This document shows positions 18,271 through 26,609 of a DNA stretch of 64,000 nucleotides, one piece after another. The notes under the pieces were generated by a model. The model was given only the letters and a program-made list of their open reading frames with translations, did no database searches and was not told where the DNA came from. The stretch comes from Bryobacteraceae bacterium (GTDB lineage: Bacteria; Acidobacteriota; Terriglobia; Bryobacterales; Bryobacteraceae), in contig JASHNT010000084.1 in the NCBI GenBank assembly GCA_030041495.1, forward strand, positions 124,001 through 188,000. The letters are read 5' to 3'. Positions within the stretch are counted from its first letter, which is position 1, and each line of letters opens with the position of its first letter. The position numbers and the translations under genes were made by a program.

Positions 18271-19071
18271 TTATTGCTGATTCCAAAAGAATATGCCGCG
18301 CCCAACGATCTCGGCAGGTCCAGCCAGGAATATATCGTCCCTTTGCCAGCGCAGGTTTAGAGGGCCAGCAGGCGTGAGGACTCGCACTGGGCTCTCCACC
18401 CACCCGCGAGCCAGTGCCGCTGCGCCCGCCCCGGCCGATCCCGTACCCGAGCTCATGGTCTCGCCGGCACCGCGCTCAAAAAAGCGAACGTCCAGAGTAT
18501 GGCGATCGACGATTCGCACGAACGATACGTTGGTGCGATTGGGAAAGCGCGGATGCCGCTCCAGCTCCGCGCCCAGCTTGCGCCAATCTAACTCGAAATC
18601 CGAGACGAAGACCGCGCACTGCGGATTGCCCACGTTCAAGATCACCGCGTCGCGGCCGGCAACCATCGGCGCGTGCGACTCTTCGATTGTGGCGCGGCCC
18701 ATGTTCATCTCCAACTGAAATTCGAGCCCGCGCCGCTCCAGCATCTTCAAATGCTTCAGGCCGGCTCCGGTGGCGATGGCCACATCCGCGCCCGCTCGCC
18801 CGGAATCAATCAGCAGCGCCGCTGCGCACCGCGTACCGTTGCCCGAGATTTCGCTGCGGCTGCCGTCGGAGTTCCACAGCTCGATGGCGGCGTCGGCGTC
18901 CGCTGAGCGCTCCAGCAGAATCCAGCCGTCCGCGCCCACGCCGGTGTTCCGCGCGCAGATAGCGCGAGCCAGCTTCGCCCGGTCGCCGGTTTGCTGCGGC
19001 AGTTCCTCGCCCCAGGTGAGAAGAAAATCGTTTCGCGCGCCGTGCGCCTTCACGAACGGAACAGGGAGCAC
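18271..19071 (-). CDS. dapF: Diaminopimelate epimerase-like protein lacking the second catalytic Cys
   Basis: A 266-residue DapF-fold protein (GTG start). The first half keeps G-N-G-T-R-C with catalytic Cys82. The second half has G-A-G-E-T-M-S-S-G-T-G, where the normal A/S-C-G-T/S-G places the second catalytic cysteine; here it is Ser208. The conserved G-N-P-H is G-N-P-Q (His to Gln). The N-terminus reads K-A-H-G-A-R-N-D-F instead of the usual K-M-H-G-L-G-N-D-F. DapF uses its Cys pair to invert LL- to meso-diaminopimelate, required for lysine and peptidoglycan. Either this is a lineage variant that still epimerises or it has another substrate. It sits between pfkB and the dehydrogenase, 6-7 bp from each. 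Confidence 0.85.
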   Translation of the reverse strand: MLPVPFVKAHGARNDFLLTWGEELPQQTGDRAKLARAICARNTGVGADGWILLERSADADAAIELWNSDGSRSEISGNGTRCAAALLIDSGRAGADVAIATGAGLKHLKMLERRGLEFQLEMNMGRATIEESHAPMVAGRDAVILNVGNPQCAVFVSDFELDWRKLGAELERHPRFPNRTNVSFVRIVDRHTLDVRFFERGAGETMSSGTGSAGAGAAALARGWVESPVRVLTPAGPLNLRWQRDDIFLAGPAEIVGRGIFFWNQQ

Positions 19072-19077
19072 GGGGCG

Positions 19078-19995
19078 TTAAAAGGAAGTGAACTTCCGGA
19101 ATTCCTCGAAACGCGCGTCGATTTCCGGACGCTCCAGCGTACGAAATCGCTCCACGCCAAAGCGCTCGCAACAGAAGCTTCCCATCACGGAGCCATAGAT
19201 CACGGCGCGGCTGAGCTCGCCGCGGCTGATGTGATCCGACTCGAGGTCGAAGCCTTGTTGCGCCAGGTAGCCGATGAACCCTCCGGCGAAGCAATCGCCG
19301 GCGCCGGTTGGGTCGAACACGGTTTCCAGCAGATACCCCGGCACGATGAAGTAAGAATCGTTGCGGAACAGCATCGCGCCATATTCGCCGCGCTTGATCA
19401 CCAGCGTGTGGGGACCCAGGTCGAGAATGGCCCGCGCCGCTTTCTTCAAGTTGTCTTGACCCGAGAGCATGCGCGCCTCGGCGTCGTTAATGAGCAGAAA
19501 ATCCCACTCCCGGATGGTGGCCAGGAGTTCCTCGCGGAAATCCTTGATCCAAAAGTTCATCGTGTCGCCGCCCGCCAGTTTCAGATTCTCCATCTGCCGG
19601 CGCACGTCGCGCTGCAGGCGCGGCTGGATATTGCCCAGCAGCAGGTACGGGGCCGAAAGATAGCGTGGGGGAAGCTTGGGCTGAAAATCCGCAAACACGT
19701 TCAATTCCGTGGTCAGCGTGACGCGGTCGTTCATGTCGGGGGTATACTTGCCCGCCCAAAAGAAGGTCTTGCCGGAGACTCGTTCCAGGCCCTCCAAATC
19801 GATGCCGTGCTCGAGCAGAAGCTCCGTGTCCTCCGGGGCGAAATCCTCGCCCACCACGGCCACGAGCCGGGTCTGGGTGAAATAACTCGCAGAAAGCGAG
19901 ATATAGGTGGCCGCTCCGCCCAGCATGCGATCCACCCGTCCGTGCGGCGTTTCAACGCCGTCATATGCGACCGATCCGACCACGACAAGAGACAT
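19078..19995 (-). CDS. PfkB-family carbohydrate/nucleoside kinase
   Basis: From ATG 19995 (M-S-L-V-V-V-G-S-V-A-Y-D) it is 305 residues. The PfkB signature D-P-T-G-A-G-D-C-F-A-G-G-F lies at 228-240 with catalytic Asp234; the N-terminal G-G-A-A-T-Y-I and the lid region are present. The family phosphorylates sugars or nucleosides with ATP; this subgroup is closer to ribokinase/adenosine kinase-like proteins than to fructokinases. First gene of a tight three-gene operon with the DapF-like protein and nucleotide-sugar dehydrogenase. The open frame extends 19 codons upstream, but those residues do not fit the family start. Confidence 0.88.
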   Translation of the reverse strand: MSLVVVGSVAYDGVETPHGRVDRMLGGAATYISLSASYFTQTRLVAVVGEDFAPEDTELLLEHGIDLEGLERVSGKTFFWAGKYTPDMNDRVTLTTELNVFADFQPKLPPRYLSAPYLLLGNIQPRLQRDVRRQMENLKLAGGDTMNFWIKDFREELLATIREWDFLLINDAEARMLSGQDNLKKAARAILDLGPHTLVIKRGEYGAMLFRNDSYFIVPGYLLETVFDPTGAGDCFAGGFIGYLAQQGFDLESDHISRGELSRAVIYGSVMGSFCCERFGVERFRTLERPEIDARFEEFRKFTSF

Positions 19996-20067
19996 TGTTT
20001 CATTGTAAATGAGGTCTCTTGGGAAAGTGAATGAGCGGCGATGTTGCTGCACCCGGACGCACTAAGT

Positions 20068-21126
20068 TCAAACCGGCAGGTTGTCGCCCGGCTCCGCTTC
20101 CAGGCTGCGCAGCTTGGCGGCGAGGGTGGTGCGCTTCAGCCCTAGCATGCTGGCTGCGGCGCTTTTGTTGCCCTTGGTCTTGCGCAGGGCATCTTCGAGA
20201 ATCTGCCGCTCGATCTGGCCGATGGTCTGTTCAAAATCGAGGCCATGATCGGGGACCGGTACCCCGGCGGTAGCGAGCGATGCAGGAAGCGCTGGCGCGG
20301 CGGTGTTTCCACCAGTTAAGCTTCCACTTAATGAGGCGAAGTCCGACGGCATCAGCACCTCGCGGCCGCCGCTGAGCGCCACCGCCATTTCGACGGCGTT
20401 CTCCAACTGCCGCACATTGCCAGGCCATGCGTGCGCCTGCAACAGCACCAGGGTCTCCGGAGCTAACTCCGGAGCAAAAATTTCCTCAATCCGGCAGATT
20501 TTTTCGACGAAATGCCGCGCCAGGACAGGAATGTCTTCAGGCCGCTCGCGTAGTGGAGGCACCGAGACCGGGACCACGTTCAAGCGGTAGAACAAATCCT
20601 CGCGAAACTTGCCCTGGCGGACTTTTTCGGCCAGATTCACGTTAGTGGCGGCGATCAGCCGGACGTCCACACGAATCGTCTCGGAGCTGCCGATGCGCTG
20701 GAACTCGCGCTCCTGCAGCACGCGCAGCAGCTTAGTCTGCATGTCCAGCGGAAGATCCCCGACCTCGTCCAGAAACAGAGTCCCGCGGTGCGCCTGCTCA
20801 AATCGCCCGGCGCGCTGCTGAATCGCTCCGGTGAAGGCGCCCTTGACGTGCCCGAACAGTTCGGCTTCGAGCAGATTCTCCGGCAGAGCGTTGCAGTTGA
20901 CCGCGACCATCGGCAAGTGCGCGCGCGGGCTCGCCAGGTGCACCGCCCGAGCCACCATCTCCTTGCCGGTTCCGGTTTCGCCGGTGATCAGCACTGTGGC
21001 GCGGCGCGCGCCCACTAGGCGAATGATTCCGGCCGTGCGCTCCATCGCCGCGCTCGAGCCAACCAGCAGCCGACGCCAATGTTCTTCGCCGTCACGCTGA
21101 GCGGCGCTGGCCGCGATCCCAGTCAT
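20068..21126 (-). CDS. Sigma-54-dependent transcriptional activator without receiver domain
   Basis: A 352-residue bacterial enhancer-binding protein. The AAA+ domain starts almost at once (L-V-G-S-S at 21-25). Walker A is G-E-T-G-T-G-K-E at 49-56, the sigma-54 contact loop G-A-F-T-G-A is 96-101, and Walker B L-F-L-D-E is 117-121. R-E-D-L-F-Y-R-L and W-P-G-N-V-R-Q-L-E-N are intact. The C-terminus is a Fis-type helix-turn-helix (G-N-K-S-A-A-A-S-M-L-G-L-K-R-T-T-L). No sensory or receiver domain is present, so control is probably by a partner protein or by expression. A candidate target promoter in the window is 12683-12698. Divergent from rimP. Confidence 0.94.
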   Translation of the reverse strand: MTGIAASAAQRDGEEHWRRLLVGSSAAMERTAGIIRLVGARRATVLITGETGTGKEMVARAVHLASPRAHLPMVAVNCNALPENLLEAELFGHVKGAFTGAIQQRAGRFEQAHRGTLFLDEVGDLPLDMQTKLLRVLQEREFQRIGSSETIRVDVRLIAATNVNLAEKVRQGKFREDLFYRLNVVPVSVPPLRERPEDIPVLARHFVEKICRIEEIFAPELAPETLVLLQAHAWPGNVRQLENAVEMAVALSGGREVLMPSDFASLSGSLTGGNTAAPALPASLATAGVPVPDHGLDFEQTIGQIERQILEDALRKTKGNKSAAASMLGLKRTTLAAKLRSLEAEPGDNLPV

Positions 21127-21283
21127 GCCCTTTCATCGTCGCTTCGACGGAGAGCATGACTTCAGATTTCGCCTAACCCGGATGTTACAGTAGGACCGCT
21201 CGTCTGCTCTAACAACTTTGGCCCCGAAGACTCCCAGGTCCGCACTGGAATGTGTATACTCATAGCAGAGGGCGGACAAACGC

Positions 21284-21306
21284 AGTGGGCGAAAGCCCAC
21301 TTTTTT
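21284..21306 (+). terminator. Hairpin plus T-run before rimP (intrinsic terminator or attenuator)
   Basis: AGTGGGC (21284-21290), a GAAA tetraloop, and GCCCACT (21295-21301) form a perfect 7-bp stem, followed by a T-run to 21306. It ends 19 bases before the rimP ATG, inside the 200-bp region shared with the divergent sigma-54 activator gene, so it cannot end an upstream same-strand gene. Position fits a leader attenuator; many bacteria carry a comparable hairpin before rimP. Confidence 0.7.
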
Positions 21307-21325
21307 ATTGCTCCGCGCGAAAGGT

Positions 21326-21796
21326 ATGGCGGACCGGACAACAGTAGTCGGCAAGGTGCAGGAAATCGCCGGGCGAGTCGCGTCCAGCGAAGGCCTGGAG
21401 GTGGTCGACGTCCAGCTTTTGGGCGGCGGCGGAAGCCGTGTCCTGCGCATTTACATCGATAAGCCGCAGGGCGTCACACACGCCGATTGCGAATTCATGT
21501 CCCTGAACGTGGGGACCATCCTGGACGTGGAGGACGTCATTCCGGGAGGGCGCTATACTCTGGAGGTCAGCTCGCCGGGAGTCGAACGCAAGCTCACGCG
21601 GCCGCAGGAATACGAGCGTTTCCTGGGGCACAAGGTCAAGGTGATCCTGCGCGAAGCCGTGGAGGGCCAGAAGCACTGGGCCGGGACGTTGAAGAGCTTC
21701 GGCGAAGGCTTGATTACGCTCGAGCCCGCGCCCGGCAAGAGCATCCAATTTCCTATCGACCAGGTGGAACGCGCCAACCTGAAGTTCGAGTGGTAA
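21326..21796 (+). CDS. rimP: Ribosome maturation factor RimP
   Basis: A 156-residue protein from ATG 21326, preceded by GAAAGG. The N-terminal half has the RimP pattern (G-L-E-V-V-D-V-Q, R-V-L-R-I-Y-I-D-K-P-Q-G-V-T-H-A-D-C) and the middle Y-T-L-E-V-S-S-P-G-V-E-R-K-L. RimP aids 30S subunit assembly. It is 30 bp upstream of nusA, the standard operon order. A hairpin with T-run sits in its leader. Confidence 0.96.
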   Translation: MADRTTVVGKVQEIAGRVASSEGLEVVDVQLLGGGGSRVLRIYIDKPQGVTHADCEFMSLNVGTILDVEDVIPGGRYTLEVSSPGVERKLTRPQEYERFLGHKVKVILREAVEGQKHWAGTLKSFGEGLITLEPAPGKSIQFPIDQVERANLKFEW

Positions 21797-21826
21797 TCCG
21801 CTAAGAAATCAAGAAACAGAAATCCT

Positions 21827-23263
21827 ATGAGCAGCCTGGGAACGATTTATCAGTCCATCGAGATCCTGAGCAAGGAAAAGGGGATCGACCCGAAGGTCAT
21901 CCTCGACGCCGTCAAAGACGCGATGCTGGTGGCCGCGCGCAAGCAGTTCCACACCAATGAGGAACTGGTCGCGGACATGGATGAGCGCACCGGTGCGATC
22001 CAGATTTACGGCGTAAAGAAAGTAGCCGATCCGGTGACCGATCCGGATAAAGAGATTTCACTTGAAGCGGCGCGTGCCATCGATCCAGCCTTGGAAGTCG
22101 GCAGCGAGATCCGTACGCCGAAACCGACCGAGGCTCTGGGCCGCATTTCGGCGCAGACCGCCAAGCAGGTGATTCTGCAAAAGGTTCGCGAAGCCGAGCG
22201 TGAGAACATTTTTTCGGAATATTCTGGCCGCGTGGGCGAACTGGTGACTTGCGCGGTCAAGCGTGTGGAAGGTCAGGATCTGATCGCGGACGTGGGCAAG
22301 AGCGAGGCCCGGCTGCCCAAGAAGGAGCAGTCGCGCCTGGAGAATTTCAGCGTCGGAGATCGCATCCGCTGCGTGATTAAGAGCGTGGAAAAGGCGGGGA
22401 AGAACGCCGGCGTGATTTTGTCGCGCGCCGCACCGGAGCTGGTGATGCGCCTGTTCGAACAGGAAGTCCCCGAGATTTACGACAACACGGTGACCATCAA
22501 GGGCTGCGCACGGGAAGCGGGGGAGCGGACCAAGATCGCGGTCTCCAGCCGCGACCGCGACGTCGACAGCGTGGGTGCCTGCGTCGGCATGAAGGGCATG
22601 CGCGTGCAATCGATCATTCGCGAGTTGCGCGGCGAGAAGATCGACATCATCGAATACAACGAAGACCCGGTAACCTTCGCCACCCACGCCTTGAGCCCGG
22701 CGAAAATCTCGCGGGTGATGATCATCGATCCGGTCGAAAAGCACATGGAGGTGGTGGTCGATGATACCCAACTGTCGTTAGCCATCGGCAAAAAAGGGCA
22801 GAATGTGCGACTGGCGGCCAAGCTGCTGGGTTGGCGCATCGATATCAAGAGCGAAGAAGAGAAGCGTCAGGAAGTTGAAAGCCGGATGGCGGAACTGGTG
22901 GTGCCGGGGGCGCCGGTCTCCGTGCTGCTGGATCACGGCTTGACCGAGGAGCTCACCGGAGCTCTCCTGGCCGGCGGCGTGACCACGGTGGAAAAACTGG
23001 GCGCGATGACGCCGGAGGAGCTGGAAGGCATCTCCGGAATCGGACCCGAAATGGTGCAGCCGATCCAGCAGGCGGTGATGAATTATTACGGCCAGTTCGA
23101 GGGCTCAGTAGAGGGCGAGGCCTCCGCTGAGGCCGCTTTGGAAAACGCGTCCGCAGAGGGTGCGCTTGAAACTGCCGCGGCGGAAGCTGCGGAAGAGGAC
23201 GCCGCTGGGGAAACAGAGGCTGCGGAAAGTGCGGGCGATGCGGTTTCCGCCGAGGAGCCGTAA
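21827..23263 (+). CDS. nusA: Transcription termination/antitermination factor NusA
   Basis: A 478-residue NusA. The N-terminal RNA polymerase-binding domain (E-K-G-I-D-P-K-V-I-L-D-A-V-K-D-A) is followed by an S1 domain, then two KH domains with G-M-K-G-M-R-V and S-L-A-I-G-K-K-G-Q-N-V-R-L-A, and a helix-hairpin-helix-like segment near residues 360-420. The last 55 residues are an acidic Ala/Glu-rich tail. NusA binds RNA polymerase and nascent RNA to modulate pausing and termination. Second gene of the rimP-nusA-infB operon. Confidence 0.97.
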   Translation: MSSLGTIYQSIEILSKEKGIDPKVILDAVKDAMLVAARKQFHTNEELVADMDERTGAIQIYGVKKVADPVTDPDKEISLEAARAIDPALEVGSEIRTPKPTEALGRISAQTAKQVILQKVREAERENIFSEYSGRVGELVTCAVKRVEGQDLIADVGKSEARLPKKEQSRLENFSVGDRIRCVIKSVEKAGKNAGVILSRAAPELVMRLFEQEVPEIYDNTVTIKGCAREAGERTKIAVSSRDRDVDSVGACVGMKGMRVQSIIRELRGEKIDIIEYNEDPVTFATHALSPAKISRVMIIDPVEKHMEVVVDDTQLSLAIGKKGQNVRLAAKLLGWRIDIKSEEEKRQEVESRMAELVVPGAPVSVLLDHGLTEELTGALLAGGVTTVEKLGAMTPEELEGISGIGPEMVQPIQQAVMNYYGQFEGSVEGEASAEAALENASAEGALETAAAEAAEEDAAGETEAAESAGDAVSAEEP

Positions 23264-23386
23264 AGGCAATCTGTTACGATAGACAGTGGCGGTTCATCGC
23301 CAAATGATTGACTTTAGGTTGAAAGAAAGGATCGCGATATCCTCAAATTCTGGCGCTGAATACCATTCGCGCTAGAACCGCACAGT

Positions 23387-26305
23387 ATGAGCAAAATTCG
23401 TATCAACGAGCTGGCCAGGGAGCTGGAAGTCAAGCCCCACGCGATTATCGAAGTGCTTCCGGAACTGGGCATCTCGGAGAAGAAGACGCATTCCAGCTCG
23501 CTGGAAGACGATCAGGCTCTGCTGGTGCGGCGCCGCCTGGGTGGAGAGGCCGCGGTCCAAGCGGCTGCGCGCAATTCCGCCGCTATCGCCGAACTCCCTG
23601 AAGAACCCGAAGCGCGGGAACCCGAGCAACACGCAGCCCGCGAGCCGGAGCAGGCTCCTGCGCACTTGGCTCCCGCGCCGGCTCACGAAGCCCCGCCGGA
23701 AGCGCACAAGGAGATTTCAGAAACGCCCGCAGTCGCGCGGCCCACCGCGCCCTTGCGCCCTCCGCTGGCAAGTGGACATCCCATCGCACCGCCGCTGGCT
23801 ACGCCGGGGCCTCGAGGCATTCCGATTCCTTCGCGCCCCGCTCCTCCGGCTCCCCGGCCGGGACAGATTCTCACCGGGCCCAGGCAGCCTTTGCCGCCCG
23901 AAGTCGGGCAGGCGCACCGGCCGTCCGCGCCAGCCGCACACGTGAGCCCCGGAACAGTAATTACCCCCGGTACACCGCGTCCGAGTCCCGCCCCGGGCGC
24001 GGCGATCCCCAGCATTCCATCGCCTCGTCCGCCGGCTCCGCGGCCCCCGGCTCCTCCCGCGCCTAGCGCCGCTCTCGGCGCGCAGACTGTCGGGGGTGGT
24101 AGCCCGCTGCGTCCTCCGGCAAAGCCGAATTTGGCCGGTCAGCCGGCGGTGCGTCCGGTTGTGCCGCCGCGGCCGGATCTAGTCGCAAAGCTGACTCGTC
24201 CACCGATGCCGGGTGCTCCGGCTCCGCGTCCGGGAATGCCGACGCGGCCGTCGAGCCCGGTGCCGGGACGTCCGATTTATTCCGGTCCAGTACGCCCTGG
24301 GCAGGCGCTGGTGCGCAGCGGTCCAGGGGGCACCCCGCCACCTCCGCCGCCGGGATTGCGCTTGCGCGGGCGGCCCATGCATCCGACCACGCCTCTGCGC
24401 CCGGATCAGGTCCCGCTGCCGACCGAGCCCGGCCGGCGTCACGCCACCAAGCCCGGAGCTCGCGACCGGCGCCGCGAGGCGGAACAGGAAGAGGGCCGTT
24501 TACGGCCGGTAGCGCGGCGCGCCGAGGCCTTCGAACCGCCACCGGTGGATCGCGAGATCACCATCGCGGAGGGCATAACGGTCAAGGAGCTCTCCGAAAA
24601 GCTGGGCGTCAAAGCGACTCTCGTCATCAAGCGCCTGCTCGACAAGAAAATCCTGGCGACCATCAACCAGACGCTGGACGTGAAGCTGGCGGAGGACCTG
24701 GCGCGCGACTTCGGCGCGTCCACCAACCAGCTCAGCTACGAGCAGGAAACCACGCACGAGATCGAGCAAACCGAAGTGGACGAAGACCGCGAGCGCCGTC
24801 CTCCGGTAGTCACCATCATGGGCCACGTCGATCACGGAAAGACTTCGCTGCTGGACGCGATTCGCTCGGCCAATGTGGCCGAGGGCGAAGCCGGCGGAAT
24901 CACGCAGCACATCGGCGCTTATCACGTAGAGAAGAATGGCAAGACCATCGTGTTCATCGACACGCCCGGTCACGAAGCTTTTACCCGCATGCGTGCGCGC
25001 GGCGCGAAGGTCACCGATATCGTGGTGCTGGTTGTCGCCGCCGACGACGGCGTGATGCCGCAGACACTGGAAGCTATCGACCACGCCAAGGCCGCCGGCG
25101 TGCCGATCATCGTCGCGATCAACAAAATCGACAAGCCGGATGCCCAGCCGGAGCGCATCAAGCAGCAGCTCGCCGACCGCGGCCTGCTGGCCGAGGATTG
25201 GGGCGGAGATACCGTGATGGTCCCGGTTTCGGCCAAAGCCAAGCAGAACCTGGACCTGCTGCTCGAAATGATTCTGCTGGTCGCGGAGATGCAGGATCTC
25301 AAGGCCAATCCGGCGCGACCCGGCATGGGAACCGTGCTCGAAGCGAAACTGGACCGCGGGCGCGGTCCGGTTGCCACGGTGCTGGTGCGTAATGGAACGC
25401 TCAAGGTCGGGGATTATTTCATCGTCGGCTCCGTGTTCGGCCGCGTGCGCGCCATGTTCGACGATCAGGGCCAGCCTGCGCGCGAAGTCGGGCCGTCGCT
25501 GCCCGCCGAAGTGATCGGATTGGAATCGCTGCCTGAAGTCGGCGACACCATGCAGGTGGTGACGGATACGGCCAAGGCCAAGCAGATCGTCATCTATCGC
25601 GAATCCAAGGCGCGCGAAGCGGCGATGTCCAAGACCAACCGCGTCACGCTGGAGCAGTTGCACGATCAGCTCAAGGAAGGCGAGACCAAGGAACTCAACA
25701 TCATTCTGAAGACTGACGTCGGCGGCACGGCGGAAGTGTTGACCGATACGCTGCAGAAGCTTTCCAACGATAAGGTCAAGATTCGCGTGCTGCACTCCGG
25801 CGTGGGCGCGATCACCGAAACCGACGTGTTGCTGGCGTCGGCATCCGACGCGATCATCGTCGGTTTCAACGTGCGGCCGGAGCGCACCGCGCAAGCCACC
25901 GCGGAACAGGAGAAGGTAGACATCCGCCTGCACACGATTATTTACGAGCTCGCCGACGAGATCAAGCGTGCCATGACCGGCTTGTTGGAGCCGGTCTTCA
26001 AAGAGGTCTACAAGGGCCGCGCGCGGGTCAAGGAAGTTTTCCGCATCAGCAAGGTGGGAACCGTGGCCGGCTGCCAGGTGGACGACGGTGTACTCACGCG
26101 CAACTCCGAAGTGCGTCTGCTGCGCGACAACGTGGTGATGCACACCGGCAAGATCGAGAGCTTGAAGCGTTTCAAGAACGACGCCAGCGAGGTCAAAGCC
26201 GGCTTCGAGTGCGGCGTCTCCATCGCCAACTTCAGCGACATCAAGCCGGGCGACGTGATTGAGGCCTTCGTGACCGAGCGGGTCGCCAACGAGGCGTTTG
26301 TATAA
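23387..26305 (+). CDS. infB: Translation initiation factor IF-2
   Basis: A 972-residue IF-2. Residues 1-52 form an IF2_N domain; residues about 90-370 are a long Pro/Ala/Arg-rich disordered linker; a second IF2_N-like domain is near 390-440; the GTPase domain starts with G-H-V-D-H-G-K-T at 479-486, with D-T-P-G-H-E and N-K-I-D. Domains II-IV follow to the end (V-A-G-C-Q-V-D-D-G). IF-2 places initiator tRNA on the 30S subunit. The gene is 123 bp after nusA with no ylxR gene between them. No clear Shine-Dalgarno is seen before ATG 23387. Confidence 0.97.
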   Translation: MSKIRINELARELEVKPHAIIEVLPELGISEKKTHSSSLEDDQALLVRRRLGGEAAVQAAARNSAAIAELPEEPEAREPEQHAAREPEQAPAHLAPAPAHEAPPEAHKEISETPAVARPTAPLRPPLASGHPIAPPLATPGPRGIPIPSRPAPPAPRPGQILTGPRQPLPPEVGQAHRPSAPAAHVSPGTVITPGTPRPSPAPGAAIPSIPSPRPPAPRPPAPPAPSAALGAQTVGGGSPLRPPAKPNLAGQPAVRPVVPPRPDLVAKLTRPPMPGAPAPRPGMPTRPSSPVPGRPIYSGPVRPGQALVRSGPGGTPPPPPPGLRLRGRPMHPTTPLRPDQVPLPTEPGRRHATKPGARDRRREAEQEEGRLRPVARRAEAFEPPPVDREITIAEGITVKELSEKLGVKATLVIKRLLDKKILATINQTLDVKLAEDLARDFGASTNQLSYEQETTHEIEQTEVDEDRERRPPVVTIMGHVDHGKTSLLDAIRSANVAEGEAGGITQHIGAYHVEKNGKTIVFIDTPGHEAFTRMRARGAKVTDIVVLVVAADDGVMPQTLEAIDHAKAAGVPIIVAINKIDKPDAQPERIKQQLADRGLLAEDWGGDTVMVPVSAKAKQNLDLLLEMILLVAEMQDLKANPARPGMGTVLEAKLDRGRGPVATVLVRNGTLKVGDYFIVGSVFGRVRAMFDDQGQPAREVGPSLPAEVIGLESLPEVGDTMQVVTDTAKAKQIVIYRESKAREAAMSKTNRVTLEQLHDQLKEGETKELNIILKTDVGGTAEVLTDTLQKLSNDKVKIRVLHSGVGAITETDVLLASASDAIIVGFNVRPERTAQATAEQEKVDIRLHTIIYELADEIKRAMTGLLEPVFKEVYKGRARVKEVFRISKVGTVAGCQVDDGVLTRNSEVRLLRDNVVMHTGKIESLKRFKNDASEVKAGFECGVSIANFSDIKPGDVIEAFVTERVANEAFV

Positions 26306-26317
26306 CCTCGGCGCGCC

Positions 26318-26605
26318 GTGCCTTCCATAGGCGTCATCACCTTTGAGTTGCGCATCGGCGGCGCGCAGTCGCTCAAAGACAAGCGGCATTACGTCAAGAG
26401 CCTCAAGGACCGCCTGCGGTCGAAATTCAATGTCGCGGTTTCTGAGATCGCCTATCAAGACTCGTGGCAGCACGGCCTGGTCGCCGCCGTGACCGTTTCC
26501 TGCGACAAGGCACGAGCAGAGCAGGTGCTACAGATGGTGGAACGGGAAGCGGCTGCGGTCCTCGGAGGCATCCTGGTGGACGCGACTACCGAGTGGCTGG
26601 CGTAG
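26318..26605 (+). CDS. ylxP: DUF503 (YlxP-like) protein
   Basis: A 95-residue protein (GTG start) with the DUF503 pattern: I-G-V-I-T-F-E-L-R-I, S-L-K-D-K-R-H-Y-V-K-S-L-K-D-R-L, F-N-V-A-V-S-E-I-A-Y-Q-D. In many bacteria ylxP follows infB and precedes rbfA; here the next gene is convergent, so the operon ends. It starts 13 bp after the infB stop. YlxP is thought to aid ribosome biogenesis; this is from family knowledge only. Confidence 0.9.
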   Translation: MPSIGVITFELRIGGAQSLKDKRHYVKSLKDRLRSKFNVAVSEIAYQDSWQHGLVAAVTVSCDKARAEQVLQMVEREAAAVLGGILVDATTEWLA

Positions 26606-26609
26606 GGCA

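Noticed and set aside
18991-20034. Open frame antisense to pfkB and the start of the dapF-like gene
   Set aside because: It would overlap two genes with clear motifs and has no recognisable sequence.
24500-26473. A 657-codon open frame on the strand opposite infB
   Set aside because: It is a shadow of the GC-rich infB codons: the translation is rich in His/Arg/Asp with no domain, and it lies wholly within a highly conserved gene.
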